Assembly: GCA_002110485.1 (NCBI GenBank)
Contig: MOWL01000071.1
Location: forward strand, 496,001-560,000
Direction of reading: 5' to 3'
Source of the DNA: Emergomyces orientalis
Taxonomy: Eukaryota > Ascomycota > Eurotiomycetes > Onygenales > Ajellomycetaceae
DNA: 64,000 bases
In this document: piece after piece, positions 35,803 to 49,702 of the stretch
Position numbering within the stretch: position 1 is the stretch's first letter
Layout: each line of letters begins with the position of its first letter
The notes under the pieces: model-generated
What the model was told of the DNA's origin: nothing
Database searches by the model: none
What the model saw: only the letters and a program-made list of their open reading frames with translations
Made by a program: the position numbers and the translations under genes

Positions 35803-38800
35803 TATTGGTTATTATTCTCTCCGCTTGGCTGCATGTGGCCTCTTTACCCCTGGGAGGAACTATTTGCGTTCCAGATCCCCTTGGCCCGCCCCCATGTATC
35901 AGTCTGCTTTACGCCGTGTACTATATGTTGCATTTTTCCCATTTTCTTCCTTGTCATTTTCATTACTGTTACAAATAGGAGCGGCGCTTGCTTGTTATTC
36001 CAATTTTATAAACCTTTATAACATTAAATGCTATTTATATCACCGCCAGGGACTATATAGATTTTGTATCAGTAGAAATTAATAATATAAAATTATATAT
36101 TTCTCCAGTTGGTAATGAATTGGTTTTCTACACTCATTTGCAAAACCCATTATTTCTTCGGTACGGCCTCAAAAGAAGTTTAGCAGGCCTCAGGTTTATT
36201 TTTTGTGCCTGCTCAAGGAAGATTTTTCTGCGATGCTGCGCTGAAAAGGAATCTGGATTCCCCTTTATCCTCTATCACTGAATTCGAATCAACCTAAAGG
36301 ACTTGAGGCCTGGGGATGTGTTTGTTGTTGGCCATAACGACTTGGATGCGTTACATATCAAAACCAAGGGTTGAGGTTCCCTCGCCCCCACCCGGAATTC
36401 TGCTGTCCGCCTGTGCCCTCATACACGCTTGTTGCCATAAGTCTTATTCGCGACCCTTCTACCACCTTCCTCGATGTTAAACAAGAGGTTCGATGAAGTA
36501 TGTGCTGGCTTTCATAGGCGCTTTTAAATAAACGTGAAGTGTGTATCCACAACCGTTTTTCAGTATATAGATCAATCTTCACCCATCAGCAACTTTCGGG
36601 GGGGATGCGGCCAAAATCTCCTAATATTAGGAACAAAAGCGTGAGCGAGAATGGTAGTAGAGCACTCCTAGTTATTTCATTGCTCATCTTTATACTTATT
36701 TAAGGCAATTGATCTGTTTTGAAACGTCTTTGATGACGCAAAGCCCTGAAACCTATTGGGATGAATATGTGTATATTTCCTACTCTTCCCCGCCGAACCC
36801 CCATGATGACTCTCTCATAAGAGAATATGTCTTGTTAAAAATTAATGGTTTACAATACAACGAAAGGGTCCTAATCAGAGCTTGATGGCTGTTCACTTCG
36901 GCAGCCTATATATAATGTTTATAAGCCTTGAATGAATACCGACGTCGAACCTTGGCTGCACCATGTACCTGCTGAGGTGTACATCATTCCTAGCCAACGG
37001 GGCGTCAATATTTCAGAATACTGACAACAAGTGCAAAGCCCAATCGCTTTTAGGAACCATACATATATAGGCCTCCCCTAAGATGAGACCGATGGGCGGA
37101 TAGAGTTCGAGTACCAGGATCCGCCGAACAGTCCACTACTGCATAGGCTGGAGCAACCCAAATGGGCAACCCGAGGCCCCAATGACACCGCATCACGCAC
37201 AAATATAGATATCATCCCCGATCACAGTTGCATTACAATTTTTGAAAGGCATTGATTTCGGTGGAGTTTAGCCCCCCAAAGGTCAAATGAAATGCCCCAA
37301 GGTGGGCTATACGCAGTATGTGATGAACCATAATCCATGTTGATATAAACCACTTCCCAGATTCTTCGTTAAATAATCGAGCCAACCCTACTGCTGTTTT
37401 TGATGATTCTCAGACACAGTTAGTAGTCCGCCGTAGTTAGGCGATATCCGCTTTGACTTGCCAGGGAAGCCCACAGAGTCCACGTACCTATCTTCTAACG
37501 GCCCAGATATTACTGATTCTTGCATTCAAGAAAGGTTTGTACGGGAATGTATTTATGGTCAGATAATGTTTGGAGTCTGCTGGGAAACCACATCTGCTAC
37601 GCTTGACCTTCTGCCATTCGATAAATCTGTCTATCTAAAGACCTTAAGTGCATAAATTGACTCGTACACCCGCATAAAAGGACAGATCTGGATAGCAGTT
37701 GGACTCCCAACTGAGGTCAGGCAGCATTGAAGACGTAACATATGCGGCGCCGTTATGGATAAAGAGTGTATCTTTTGATATCCACTCCGAAACTTCGAGT
37801 AGCTGGCTTCTGTTTCGGAAGGGTATCAAGAACAGAAGATAAATAAAAAAAAGGTTCAGCGTGTAAAGGGTAAAATTAGAACTGGAAACGAGCAACGGGG
37901 CCATGACTTTGTTTGTGGAGGTTGTTCCTCCTCGAGGAGTTTTGTTATTATTGACCTGGTTAATTCCGATATGCATGGAGAGCTTCTTCGGCCTCCTCCC
38001 ATGTAACGGTGCTGAGCTAGAAAGCCAAACCCGTTAGCATAATTCAGGCAACAAGCGAAGCTTGATACTCTCAGTTGAAACCTGTCAGGTGCAGTATGAG
38101 ATCGGATGTATTCCTTACAGTTCGATTCTCGGTTCGAGAAGAATGAAGCTGGTCTAAAAAATCCCAAGGAAAATAAAACGTTAGAACCTCCAATCGCTCA
38201 AAGAATAACAGTGATATATCTATCCCTGTCAAAACCCAATCTGTGGTTTTGTTCTTCGTCAGCTTCGAAGCTTCAACAAACCCCCTTGTCTTCCAGAGCT
38301 GCAAGGGGGCCATCATTGGTGACATTTTTTGGGGCGAGCAGCTTTCTTAGCGAATGGGGTTTTTCAGAGCGACCCAACAAAAAACTAGCGACCCATGTTG
38401 GATAAAAAATTGCATGGAAGATAGCTGTCATCTGTCAATCCCATTTTCACATCCTGCAGGAAAGAGGAACCTTATCCTATCATTTGCCCATACGCATTCA
38501 TCATTATCGGTCGCCTAGCAGCTCGGAGTGAAATTCAAGCGTCGAAGTCCTCGGCCCACAAAGCTAACTACTGCAACAAATAAGGACTTCAGTTAACCAA
38601 AACCTGACAATACTGAGGCCACGGACATCCCGCCCTTTTCTCCGTCCAGTCCATATGGCAATTTTCTGATACCATAATAACAAGGGTTAATTATTACCAG
38701 AAGAGTCACAACCCACCCATGCGTCGAAGCTAGTCCCTTCACATTCCCATTCCACCGGTAAGGAAAAGAAGAGACCAGGCATTGCGCTACCTTTGTTTTA

Positions 38801-40091
38801 AATCTTTACCCGGAATGGCGGTAAGGCAGCTTGCATGAACATATTTCCCCGCAGCTGTTGCACCAAGAAAAGAACAAAAAGAACAGAGAAAATAATCCCT
38901 ACAAAATTTTGGTATGAACCGTTAAAGAAGTATCTCACCATCGTCTGAGTTTCGAGGGAAAAAGAAAAGAGGCGGACCGTGTGTGGTGCATCGGCCAAAC
39001 GATCTTTCTCTGCTGGTAGCAAGTGACAAGCTGGATACAATTTTCCACCTATTTTTTTTAATCCCAAGCCGCTCTAACCCTGGAGCTGCACTGAGACTGC
39101 TAGTGAAGGCAGTTGCAATGTCAATATTTGCCAACCAGATCTGAGCTAGGCACTTTGCTCGGCTCAATTGTCCTTCAGGGCTGAAACCGCTGTTGGCTTG
39201 CAAGGGGCCAGTGGAAGGAGAATGGAATGATTCGAAGAAGGATTGTTAAATACAGCACATGGCTGGAAGACTGAGTGGGATCTAGTAGGTCGCTTCTAAA
39301 CTCCCGTCATCCGTTTATGCATCTCCTGGCGAGGAGAACTGGGCTGTGACACCAATATGATAGCAACTAATAATAACAATGAAGGGCTTGTCTTAAAAAG
39401 AAGGCGAAAAAAAAAAGACACTAAAGGATATTTCTGATTTGCGGGAGAAAATTATTACTTTTTTTTTCGCATCGGCAACTTTCGCCCTGCGCCTGATGGA
39501 TGAACAAAAGGTAGATGGATGGAGGCGGAAATGCCTCATTCCTAATAGGCTGATTATTTCCAAAGTGCATGGATTATTTATTATTTTAGTTACACTTCAG
39601 TTTATTCCAACGAATAATATGAGTTTTGCGGCAGGCAGTTTTTGTCAATTGAGGCATGTTGAAAAAAGAAAATCCTCGACTGAGAAGGCGAAAAAGCAAA
39701 AAGTATCCAGGTTGTCGGTTAACAAACGGAAAAAGAAAGAGATGACAATCAAAAAAAGGAAAGAAGGAAAAAAGAAAAAAGCGGTCACTTAAGTCTTGCG
39801 CTGAGTTGTGGTATTTTCCTTTTACTCAGTATTCTTTTTCGCTCTGTTCACTCTTGTTCCATTTTACAATTCGTCCTCGGCTGCAAACGAAGTGATACAA
39901 ATTACGAGAAATTGGTTGGCGGGTAGGGCGATCGATGACATCAATAATTCGATAATTGGTGATGATAACTCAGATCACCCGTTTGTATTGACCTTGGATT
40001 CCATGGATTTGGGGAAGTTATGGCTTGATTCATGACGATCGCAGATGTTTTGATTCATGTTCGTTCGTCGTGAATGTTGATGGAAGGTGGC

Positions 40092-40114
40092 ATGTATGTA
40101 TGTATGTATGTATG
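40092..40114. repeat. Tetranucleotide microsatellite (ATGT)n
   Basis: There are about five and a half perfect copies. Confidence 0.9.
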
Positions 40115-41011
40115 ATCGACCTTATCATATAATATGGATACCAGCTTTTTATACCTCTGGAAGATATAGATTGTCATTTATTCTTGGCTGAGAAATTCAA
40201 ATGGGCAGCTGCATTTTGTTCTGGAAGAAAAGTAGATCTACCAAGGTAATTATTATTGGAGTATCATCCCTTCAAACCCAGGCCTCTAGCGACCAACAGA
40301 GCTTGCCTGGTACAAAGTAGCTGGAAATGATTATGCAGAAATGTGCAGAGGTGTCTAGAGCACTTAGATATTTTATGAACAGTTTATTGCCATATCCTGT
40401 AATATGCATTGAACCATCAGAGTGCATATGCAATGGTCCGTATGGGGTCAATAACATTGCAGAGCACAGTACATTTTAGTGCTGGCTCGTCTCCGCATGT
40501 ATGTACTGTACAGACAGTGATAATGCCCATCTGTCTGAACTGCGAAGCTAGCATGCTTTTAACAAAGCTGCAGGACGGTAGATGATCATAGTCTGTACGG
40601 ATTCTCCGGAGATGGACCTCTCAGCCAAAATTTCTGCAACTGCCAAGCGATTAGCAAAAGAGTTGATACACCTGGCGTGAGCTAGGAAACTTTTTGACTG
40701 TAGCTAGTTAGAGGAAAACCCTATTTGCAGCCATTCAATGGCTTCTGAGTATCAAGAATATGCATGTACTATACCTTGTGAATATATATATACGTACTAT
40801 TTTCAAGGGTTGATGAAATCATGTAAACCTGATGTGTCCCCGTCGTAGGTCTTTTGCTCTTTATTTCGTTTTTTGCTAGTTTTTGATATTAGCTTGTTAC
40901 CATCAATTAGGGAATTTGAGCATTGACCAAGTTTTAGTATGTCAGCCTTAATCAGTACCAAAAAACAAAAAACCTGGTATTGACTAAAGCTATTTCTCCG
41001 AGGATGGATCG

Positions 41012-41037
41012 TCATCATCATCATCATCAGCAGCAGC
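41012..41037. repeat. Trinucleotide run (TCA)6 followed by GCA units
   Basis: A simple repeat, read directly from the sequence. Confidence 0.85.
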
Positions 41038-43185
41038 ACAATATTCATCGTTCACTAGTCGAGGTAAAAATGAAATATCCGTCTCAAATACCGAAATGCC
41101 CTAGTCAATCATGCGAATATCAACAGTCATGCAAAAGTGATATTTTGAAATCTGCCCAGCATGGCTTCAGAGATTGCCCAAAGCTAAAATTAATATGCGT
41201 GCTTTTCTAGTATATTCGCTTAAGGCTAGCGTCCACGGGTTGACCTGATTGGCCTAGTGGGGAAAGCCCATGCCCAAAGAATCCCCCCTCATATCATTGA
41301 TTCATTGGCCCATGGGCCGGCTTGTGTCTATGGTAAGTTGCGGGATTGGATCGCCTGCTGCGGGTAGCCTTAATCCACCCAAAATTCCAGAGCCAGAGTT
41401 ATGGCATGGAGACGCGCCAGTAGTAGTGAGTTACATCCGTCCCGCCTTTTCACTTTCGCTTTCCCTTTCCTTTTCCCTTTCCCTGCCGTTTTCACTTTTC
41501 ACAGAGTTGAAGAATTGAGAAGTGAGATTATATCGAAATTGAGAAGCCAATTTCAAAATGATAATTTGATATTGAACCCTTCTTGCCACGCAAGGCAAGG
41601 GTTGAGGGAGGAATGTGCAGCGGCCGTTTCTGAATCTGCTTTTTCATCTTGTCCAATGATCCCAGTTCAAAATACTCCGTACTTGCTTCTTGACTCTCAC
41701 ATTCCTGTCGCAACTGTGGACTGCTAAAATATGACAGTATTAACATAACAATGACTGTACTCTCAGCTTGTGGAGAGTGACAATCAATTTCGGCATCCCT
41801 AAAGCAGCTGCAAGGTTTTGTAGCTTCTCACGTGTGAGCAACGTGTGCCGCGAATGGCGTCTGTATCCTTTGTTGTAGTGCAGAGAGGGCTAGTTATGCC
41901 ACTACAGATGGATATTTCCCAATGTCTCTGGGGAGGTAACGTTGAACGATACGGACCAGTGATGTTCATGTCCACCGTAGTGTAGCAACGACAAGTGTGA
42001 GCATTGTTTGGCACTTGAACGGGTAGAAATTATGGCTGACAGGCCAGCTGGAGTATATTTCTGTATGGTAATGTACGCTGCTTTCAGTACCTGGCTGTCA
42101 GGGCCAAGCCTGTAACGTATTGATATCCGTGTATCAATACGTAATTTATTCCACCATCGAACAAGATGTTACAACCGCCAGCGAAACCTGGAAACCAAGC
42201 AGCAAGTCCAGGGCGGGTTAATCTGCTGACTCTGGAGAACAGGCTGTGGCTGAAATCACTGGTTCTTAATTGAATATTCCATAGCAAAGTGTGAAATGAA
42301 GGCTGCTAGGCAGGAACATCATGATGAAAAAGCAGCACACTGCATTTCTCAGGTAACTATGTTTTTATGCATATCCAGTTTCTCCGTAGCAAGCTGATAG
42401 AACTGCGCCATTAATAATATTGTACTCGGAGTAGTTCGGGGAGATACAGCAGGCTTACATATCAGGCAAGCCTCCAGGCAGCCTACAGCCAGCCAGCAAG
42501 CCAGCCCAGCACTGGGCGCCTTAACCAGGAGGCAGGTACCAGAAGCATTTTCCTGCCAACCACGCACTTTTTGCATAGCCTGCTTGTCACTCCCACCATA
42601 TGCGAGGCCAGGGGGTACGAAGTAGTCGGGAAAACGAAAAATACCGTCATGTAAGCAAGACTGGGCTCCGAAAATACGGGCTATCCTGCGACGGCACCGC
42701 TAAGGACCAGCCCTAAAGGAAACCTTCTGTGTACCCAGAAGTGGCTTTTCGCAGGAGGGGACAGCAGTGCAACAGAGAAACTGCCCATGACTGGCTGGTG
42801 GGCGCAGGCTTGTGGTTTTCGCAGCAGCGCCATCGCCGACCGACTCGGGCACTAGTCAGAAGTACTGAGATTGATTGGGGTTCAGACAATCAGAGGTCAT
42901 CAGAGGCAATCATACTCTGTAGGTATTCATGGTATTCATATTTACGGAGGTAACGATCACTACAGAAGGTACCACCATCAAGGACCCAGATACACTTAGT
43001 ACTGTACAAAAATACCCGCAGACCAGGCCGGGACCAACGACTTGAAGGTGGACTCTACCAGGGTGCCAGCAGTGTTCCCCCGCCCGTCAGTGGTGCCATC
43101 GAAGTGGAGCCAGAGTAGCGCATGTGTACGGCTAAACCGGGGGGAGGGGATTGGGGCTGTATTGAATTATACCGCCATGATACCG

Positions 43186-43290
43186 CTATCTCGCTCTCCG
43201 CCTCTGCGCTTTCCTCGTTTCTCCTCTTTCTCGCTTTTCCTCTTCTTCTCACTCTCCTCTCGCTCTTCCCGCTTCTTCTTCTCCTCTTAT
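43186..43290 (+). promoter_or_regulatory. Pyrimidine-rich promoter/leader tract
   Basis: About 100 bases are almost entirely C and T on the + strand, 630-730 bases before the start codon of the triple-zinc-module gene. Such CT blocks commonly lie just upstream of transcription starts in filamentous fungi. This would imply a long 5' leader. Confidence 0.5.
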
Positions 43291-43916
43291 GTTTCCACTC
43301 TTCAACCTCACCACTGCCACTCGACACTCGACCGTCTCCATCCCGACATCCAAACCTTCCTGGGTGCTGGAGTTGCGCCATTCTTCCGTCGCCTTTGTTG
43401 GACTGTATCGGCCTCTCGTTCGCTGTTGCTGTCCAGCCTCTCTCCATTCAATCCGCTGTCAGGTCGCTCAGTTCGAGTGGGCCAATTATCAGTATCTGCT
43501 CGACCCGACACGAAAATATCCAGAATCAGGATCCTGGCGCCATCCTACCAGACAAATATCCGTCATACCTATTGATCAATCCCGTCGATCTTTCGCGTGC
43601 ATACCTTCCGACCAACAACTCATCGCCACGCAGGACCATTTAATACCCGTTTTATGATCCAACTCTCCCCATTCGATTCTGAGATATAAAAAGGAACTGT
43701 CGCTTATCCACGACTAATTCCGCCGATTCGATTGGTATACCCACTTGTTTTTGTTTGGGCTAGTTTCTATGTGTTGAGTGAATGGTAGCCATACCCAAAA
43801 TCCCGACATCCTGGATTGATCAATTCTTGGAAACCTTTATATTATTTGTGCAACTCCCCTATCAATATTCGAAATTCGCCTGAATGCTTATCTAAATCGT
43901 TCCCGTTACCGATACA

Positions 43917-45137
43917 ATGACTGAACCAACGACTCCCGCGAAAAACGGCGGGCAGAAGGACGACGGGCTCGGAAAGTATATGAAGAGAGTGAAGACCGTC
44001 CTGAAGGGTCGAAATAGAGGATCTGTCTCCAGCATGACCGACATCATGGGTGAATCCAGCAAGTCAGCAGAAAAAGCAGCAGTCGTTTCGTCCAGGTAAG
44101 CCTCCTTGGACGATTAATTCTTTTGCGAAGAGTTGGTGTTAAGTAGTAGTTGTTAATACTAACCCCTGTATTCACATATTTAGCAGTAAGCCAGCTGCAG
44201 ATACGGTGAAGAAGACTACGACTTCGGAGCCCGTTCAGGTCCACCAGTGGAGCACTCTCCAGCAAGAGAAAGCGCGTGTTTTGTTCGCCAAGTACGGGTT
44301 GACGTTGGAACCAGGTGAATGGATGTCGAAGCCCACCGACAGGAACGTTCAGCGAGTTGAAAAGCCAGTCCGCATGAGAGTTCGCCGCAACTGCCATCGT
44401 TGCCTCACCACATTTGGTGCTGATAAAGTGTGCGCTGGCTGTCAACATTTGCGATGCAAGAAATGCTTCCGTTACCCGCCTGCGAAGCCCAAGCATGATG
44501 GCCATGACAAGGAGAAAGTCAAGGCAGCGGATGCTCCCAAGAAGGTGGTCCTCACAATTCCCTCCCGCACGGGTGGCCAAGATCTCGTTCGCAAACCGAT
44601 TAGACAGCGAGTCCGTCGTACCTGCCATCGTTGCCAGGCCCTGTTCATTGGCGATGCCACAGTGTGCGGGGGATGCGAACACATTCGTTGCAAGAAGTGT
44701 CCTAGAGATCCGTATGTTTTCATTTTATATTCAACCGATCGACAAGGATAAATTAATAGTTTTATTTGATTTTACTAACTGATGTATTCTAGACCGAAAT
44801 TGAAGAAGTATCCTGACGGCTACCCTGGAGATGTGGAACCACCTTTCGAACCTCAGGAACGCGTATGGCGGAAACCCAGACTCCGGGTAAGGTGGACATG
44901 CCACAAATGTTCAAATATGTTCCAATCTGGGGATAAGATTTGTTCAAGTTGTCAGCATGATCGGTGCACGGATTGTATCAGAGACCCGTAAGTTTCCCAC
45001 ACACCATACCTATCTCTGTATGCTAGCTGTACCTAACGAAGGAATCCCTATTCAGGCCCAAGAAAATCAAACCCGAACCAGATCCAGAACTTCTCCGACG
45101 AGTGGAAGCTCGACTCGCTCAAGTATCGATTTCGTAA
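43917..45137 (+). CDS. Protein with three tandem six-cysteine zinc modules, 4 exons, 327 aa
   Basis: Exons are 43917-44095, 44184-44711, 44793-44987 and 45056-45137; all joins keep frame. Residues 1-120 are basic and Ser/Thr-rich, probably disordered. Three modules follow with the pattern CxxC-x9/10-CxxC-x4-CxxC: Cys130/133/143/146/151/154, Cys207/210/221/224/229/232 and Cys272/275/286/289/294/297. Each is preceded by a basic RxRVR or LRVRW segment and followed by a Pro-rich stretch (RYPP, RDPP, RDPP). The last two modules end exactly at exon boundaries, so the repeat unit is partly exon-coded. I recall similar ascomycete proteins annotated only as hypothetical. A zinc-dependent nucleic-acid- or protein-binding scaffold is plausible but not shown. 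Confidence 0.85.
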
Positions 45138-45650
45138 TCGACTTAGCTCTGGCATTTTCAACAAGTCTTTTTTCTGATCACCATCTGTTGCCGAACTTCT
45201 CCTTTTTTTGGGATATTTCTTTTTTGACTCCCTTCTTCTTCACCCATATTTTTCTTCTTCTCATCTATTCCGTCTACCAACTTGCGTTTCTAGCTTCCCG
45301 CATTGTCCAGCCCCCATGACCCCTTGATGACCCTAACGGTACCGAGCGATAAAATCCACTTTGCCCGTAATAAAGCAATCAATCAAACCAGCTCCTTGTC
45401 CCTCATTCATATCTTCCCGAGACATTCTGTAACTTTCGCACCCCGCCACCCCCCTTACCTTCTGTACCCGCAATATTAGATAACCAAATTCCTCTATTAT
45501 CATACCCACTGTTGCCTTCATCCCATCTATTGGTGATTTCTTTATCTATATACTCTTCCCCTGGGCCGATTATATTGCTCTTTGTCTCATTCCTATTTCT
45601 TCATCCGTACTTTGCATATGGATCCATTGTGTGTTGGACAACCCTCATTT

Positions 45651-45670
45651 TATATATATATATATATATA
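45651..45670. repeat. Dinucleotide repeat (TA)10
   Basis: Perfect, about 510 bases downstream of the zinc-module gene. Confidence 0.9.
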
Positions 45671-48600
45671 TTCCGCCTCTTATTTTCTTCTGAACGGACC
45701 AACTACCCGAATTTTGAGGACAGCTTTTTTTCTTTCTACTTACACTTCTTGGAAATATCCCCCCACCCTTTTATCAAACGAATGAACTTTTATCCTCAGA
45801 TCTCCCATCAATTGATATCTTCAAGATATGCCAGCTTTCGTCCCTCACTCAGAAAATATTGAATCCCTTTCCCCCCCTTCATCCCCCATTTTATCATCGT
45901 TTTTCTTCTCTTCTTTGAGTAGCTCAAATGATATCTACCACCTATTATGTTACTTCGCCACAATACCACACATTTCGCTGCAGCGTCTTCAACCAGCATG
46001 AAACTTCCACAAAAGCATACGTGACTGACTTCTTCCACTAATGCTCGGAAAGTTTAAGGAGAATGAGATGGAAATTTTATATATGCGGAATTCCAGATGT
46101 CCACATATACTTTAAGCCCAGTTTTTTCCATATCAATCATTCAACTAGATACGTAGCTTCTGTTTTTTATGGGTTTGAAAGGAACCGCGCTCACGGGCTC
46201 AGGAATTTGCTAGTAGAGAATTAAAAAAATGGTCTTGTCCTATTTTAATATTTCTAGAAAAGGTTTTATTGGTACGAGGCCTATTTCTAGAATACCCGTA
46301 GATTGATTTTTTAGGGGGGGTTTTTTTTTGGTCTTTGATTGTGCCTCTGTTGCAGCAACAAATCAGGCAGGCCTTACAATAGCTCGTTTGGTATGGACGT
46401 ATCTTGAAAGGGTTCGGAGCCACGGATAAAGTAAGAAACGGGAGTCAGCGGGGAACTTCCCTAATGGTCCATGGGGGAAAAAGGGTAGTAAGTGACATGA
46501 GAGAGGCCGGAGTTACCATCATCCATCCCCCATCAGCCATGACTCCACAAAACCAAATAATACATGGTAGAACTCTTACCCCATATTGTGGGTAGGAAAT
46601 ATGTAGGGATATATTTTTTTTAAATTTTATTATTATTATATATACTTTACTTTTAGGTCTTTGTTTTCTATTTCCCTATTTATTTAATTAATTAATTATT
46701 GTTTTAATTGGTGTGAATGCTTTCTTTTTATCTACTTTTTTGTTGCGTCCTTCCCGCTCAGAAGCTCACATCTTACTGTGTCCTCCGTACCATGGAGATA
46801 TATGTGTGCGAGACCTGCTGAATGACTGGCCCCAGACACTGGAAATGGCCTGGTGGGTGGTGAGCCCCATTTGCTGGGAGCGAGTAAAGAACGAACTTGG
46901 TCAAACATGATTGAAACTGATGGCGATCCACTGATTGGCGGCCAACCGAAGCAATTTCAATAACAAAATAAATCAAAGGGCACAAATATATTTCTCACTA
47001 ACCCGACTCAGCATGGAAGCGAGGAGCTGACCTGATATGTTGATTGACAGGGCCACAGCTCTCATTGCGGAGTAAACTCCGGATATTATTTCACATAATT
47101 GTTCTTTCATGATTTAGAGAGTGGGAGAGGCGGAATAAATTGCCCCCAATGGGAAAGTAAGGTTAGCCGAGAGCGAGATATGTCAGAATGCCAGAACTTA
47201 TCAATAATGCTGGGGTCGTGGTGAATCCACTCCTCTGCATTATTCTAATTGTTTTCTGGTGTGAATTTATCAAAGCCAGGTTAGTGGTACCTAGGTACAT
47301 ACATAGGTATCGAAATCGAGTAGCCCCTCTCGGTCTAGCCGGATAACGCTGTTGTATTTCTTATGCACCAACCCGATTCCCCGCGGCAGGGGTTATGCGC
47401 GAGGGATAGGTAAGGGCTGGCGGTCTGGGCTTCGCTTCTAAAATAAAATCATCATCATTAAAATCAGCGAAGTCGGAGGTCTAATAACTGAAGAGGGGAG
47501 ATGGCTGACACACTTTGACATATCTGGCAGGGGTTCGGCGGGTGGGACCCAGAAGTCCTTGGGTATTTTGTTTTTTCTTCTGGTTTTTAGTCGCTGACAC
47601 CTGTCTCTCGGCGGCGGGAGGCTTCTTTCAGCGAGTGCTGATCGCAACGCTTCTAGAAGAATAGAAGCATGAAAGGATAAACAACTTTTTGGTATCTCAG
47701 CTGATGCCTTTCTCTTCCTCTGCTCCCGTCTCTGTTGTTTGTTTGGCTTTTCTGTTCTTTTTATCAATCAAAAACCCCAGGAAGTTTCGCGCCCAGGATC
47801 AACTTGGACTTGGTTTTGCCCCTCCATATGATCCATCGTTGAATCAAAACGCCCCGTGTCCGTGCATTGTTCCAAGGTTGTGTCTAGCTGACTGGGATTG
47901 TTTTGTTCCTCAGGAAATCGGTGTTACAGATGTATGTGCGTTTCACTCCCCCTGTTTTGCTTAACAGAAACCTGGTATGGCTTGCATCTTGTATCAATTT
48001 CCCGGTGGCATTTCAAATAATTCATTTAATTGTCCAACTTTTTCGAATCATGTTGTATTTGCACACCCAGTATTGCTGTATGCACAAACCCTTAATTCAT
48101 TTTTACCTCTCAGCATCCAAATACTAATCCATGTCTCGATTGAAAAAAATGCATGCCTAGGAAAGTACCCACATCCGCTTGAAACCCGACACGGATATCT
48201 TGCTCATTTGAGAGAAAAGGGGGAACAAGACATGAGAGAAGAAAAAGTAGAACTTTACCCAAACCAAAAGCTACTGTCTGGGAGATTCACAGGGTATCTA
48301 TCTAGTTAAAAGCAGGTAAACGGAAAGACATGCCTGCTCTCCTTTCAGGCTATGTTCTGTTAACACCATACCTGACTCAACAGGCTGGTCATCATAACAA
48401 AATATGAACAAGGCAAGCTATATTCTTGGCTGAGGGAGGGGGCGCACGGATATTACTATCCGCGATCTACATACTGTTGAAGGTCACCCTGTCCCTGTAT
48501 TTGCCTGGAGCCATGGGCAGCTCGACAAGCAACAGACCAACTAGGAAGCTGTTCTATGTTTGAACGCCGGCACAATATCGATAATCATATTTTCTGATAA

Positions 48601-48671
48601 GAAGCAGCAAGAATAAGACGCGGTCGAGACTCTGAAATGTCAGTGCGCGCATTTCATCAGCCTGTTATTCC

Positions 48672-48778
48672 CGTCTTCCCATCCCTGGAAGACGAGATAC
48701 GAAACAGAGACGGATCATTGGCCTGGCCAATGATCCGTCGCCGGAGGTCTGCTGACAGAATTTTTTTTTTTTTTTTTT
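48672..48778 (+). other. Two tandem hairpins followed by T18
   Basis: Hairpin 1 is 48672-48694 (8-bp arms CGTCTTCC / GGAAGACG, 7-nt loop). Hairpin 2 is 48709-48739, a 31-base palindrome with two perfect 15-bp arms around one T. After 21 bases comes an uninterrupted run of 18 T (48761-48778). The T-run would terminate RNA polymerase III. This may be the 3' end of a structured RNA, part of a miniature inverted-repeat element, or a cruciform. No A/B box could be identified with confidence. Confidence 0.6.
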
Positions 48779-49257
48779 GTTTTCTTTTACGCTGAATGAA
48801 GCAAAAATGTGTTAACATCAACATACAAACATGGTGAATGGCGTTTTGCGATGAAAATTTGGAAATTAAATCCTTCTACGGAGTATATAGAGTATTATTA
48901 TGATATTATGAATATAATACTCTTCTTTCATGTTTGTCCTTTGTCACATCTTAAGGATGCGCAAACCTTTTTGTACTTTTAAAGTTGAGTGCACAATGAC
49001 TATTGATTTCTGAGTGCTTGGCTTATTTTGATCTCCTTTTTCGGGCGAGCTGTTAAAAATGTAGATTTTTTTGTTGTATTTTATAAAAAGAGTTTCCGAA
49101 CCCTGAAACTCAAAATGCTCCAACAACATGCAAAATATGGGTTTGACATCACGTCTTTTAACTACGGGAAAGAAAGTTATCTTCTCCACAACAAAGCCGT
49201 TGCCAAGAACAAGAATAGCATTTAAATCGTCCAAGGAGCACCAGCGGCGGAGCTCGG

Positions 49258-49298
49258 GGTGGAGGGGAGGTGGAGGGAGGTGGAGGGAGGTGGAGGGC
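49258..49298 (+). repeat. Tandem G-rich 10-bp repeat (GGTGGAGGGA) x4
   Basis: Four consecutive units, the first with one extra G and the last ending in C. It has potential for G-quadruplex formation. Confidence 0.85.
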
Positions 49299-49685
49299 GA
49301 GAACAATTACTTACGTCGCTTATCTGTTGCTGCAATTGGCTACAATATACTGATCCTCCGCTGTTGCGTCTCTTCCTCCCCGTAGTACGCGGTTGCTCGC
49401 GTCCAGCCCCTATTCTCTATCTGTTGATCGTTTTCATTATTATAATATTATTCTTTCTCCTGTTTATGCGCAGGCGGGTCCGAAGTATTCATTTCGTCAG
49501 AGTGACTACAACTCCTGTGAAACTAGCATTTACCAAACAAGTCGCTCAGTGTTCAAGGAGATTTCCCCTACCCTCCCCTTCAGCTTTGGAAGAACATGGA
49601 GCATGGTTTGTTGTCTTGTCAATGGCGCGCGAGATGTGGATCAGGGGAGAAATTGTACAATACGGGGCGGACCTTGAGGTAAAAT

Positions 49686-49702
49686 GGGGGGGGGGGGGGG
49701 GG
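49686..49702 (+). repeat. Homopolymer G17
   Basis: A run of 17 G. The length is likely to be unreliable in sequencing. Confidence 0.85.

Larger units (their letters stand above)
35803..43916. other. Gene-poor region (8.1 kb)
   Basis: I find no gene I can support on either strand. It includes a TGTA tetranucleotide repeat (40092-40114), a TCA/GCA trinucleotide run (41012-41037) and, at the right end, the pyrimidine-rich leader of the next gene. Open frames at 43042-43657 are by-products of that pyrimidine bias. Confidence 0.5.

Noticed and set aside
39808..40035. 75-codon frame with hydrophobic start
   Set aside because: It lacks an ATG at the start and shows no family resemblance.
43042..43657. 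Overlapping open frames of 120-177 codons in both strands
   Set aside because: They are produced by the C/T-rich promoter tract; no start context, homology or splice partner is seen.
47689..47964. Possible small secreted protein (hydrophobic N-terminus)
   Set aside because: The hydrophobic stretch is short and poorly placed, the C-terminal composition is random-like and no conserved cysteine pattern is convincing.
48709..48739. Bacterial-type intrinsic terminator
   Set aside because: The genome is eukaryotic, and the T-run begins 21 bases after the stem, so the hairpin is treated as an unexplained structure instead.
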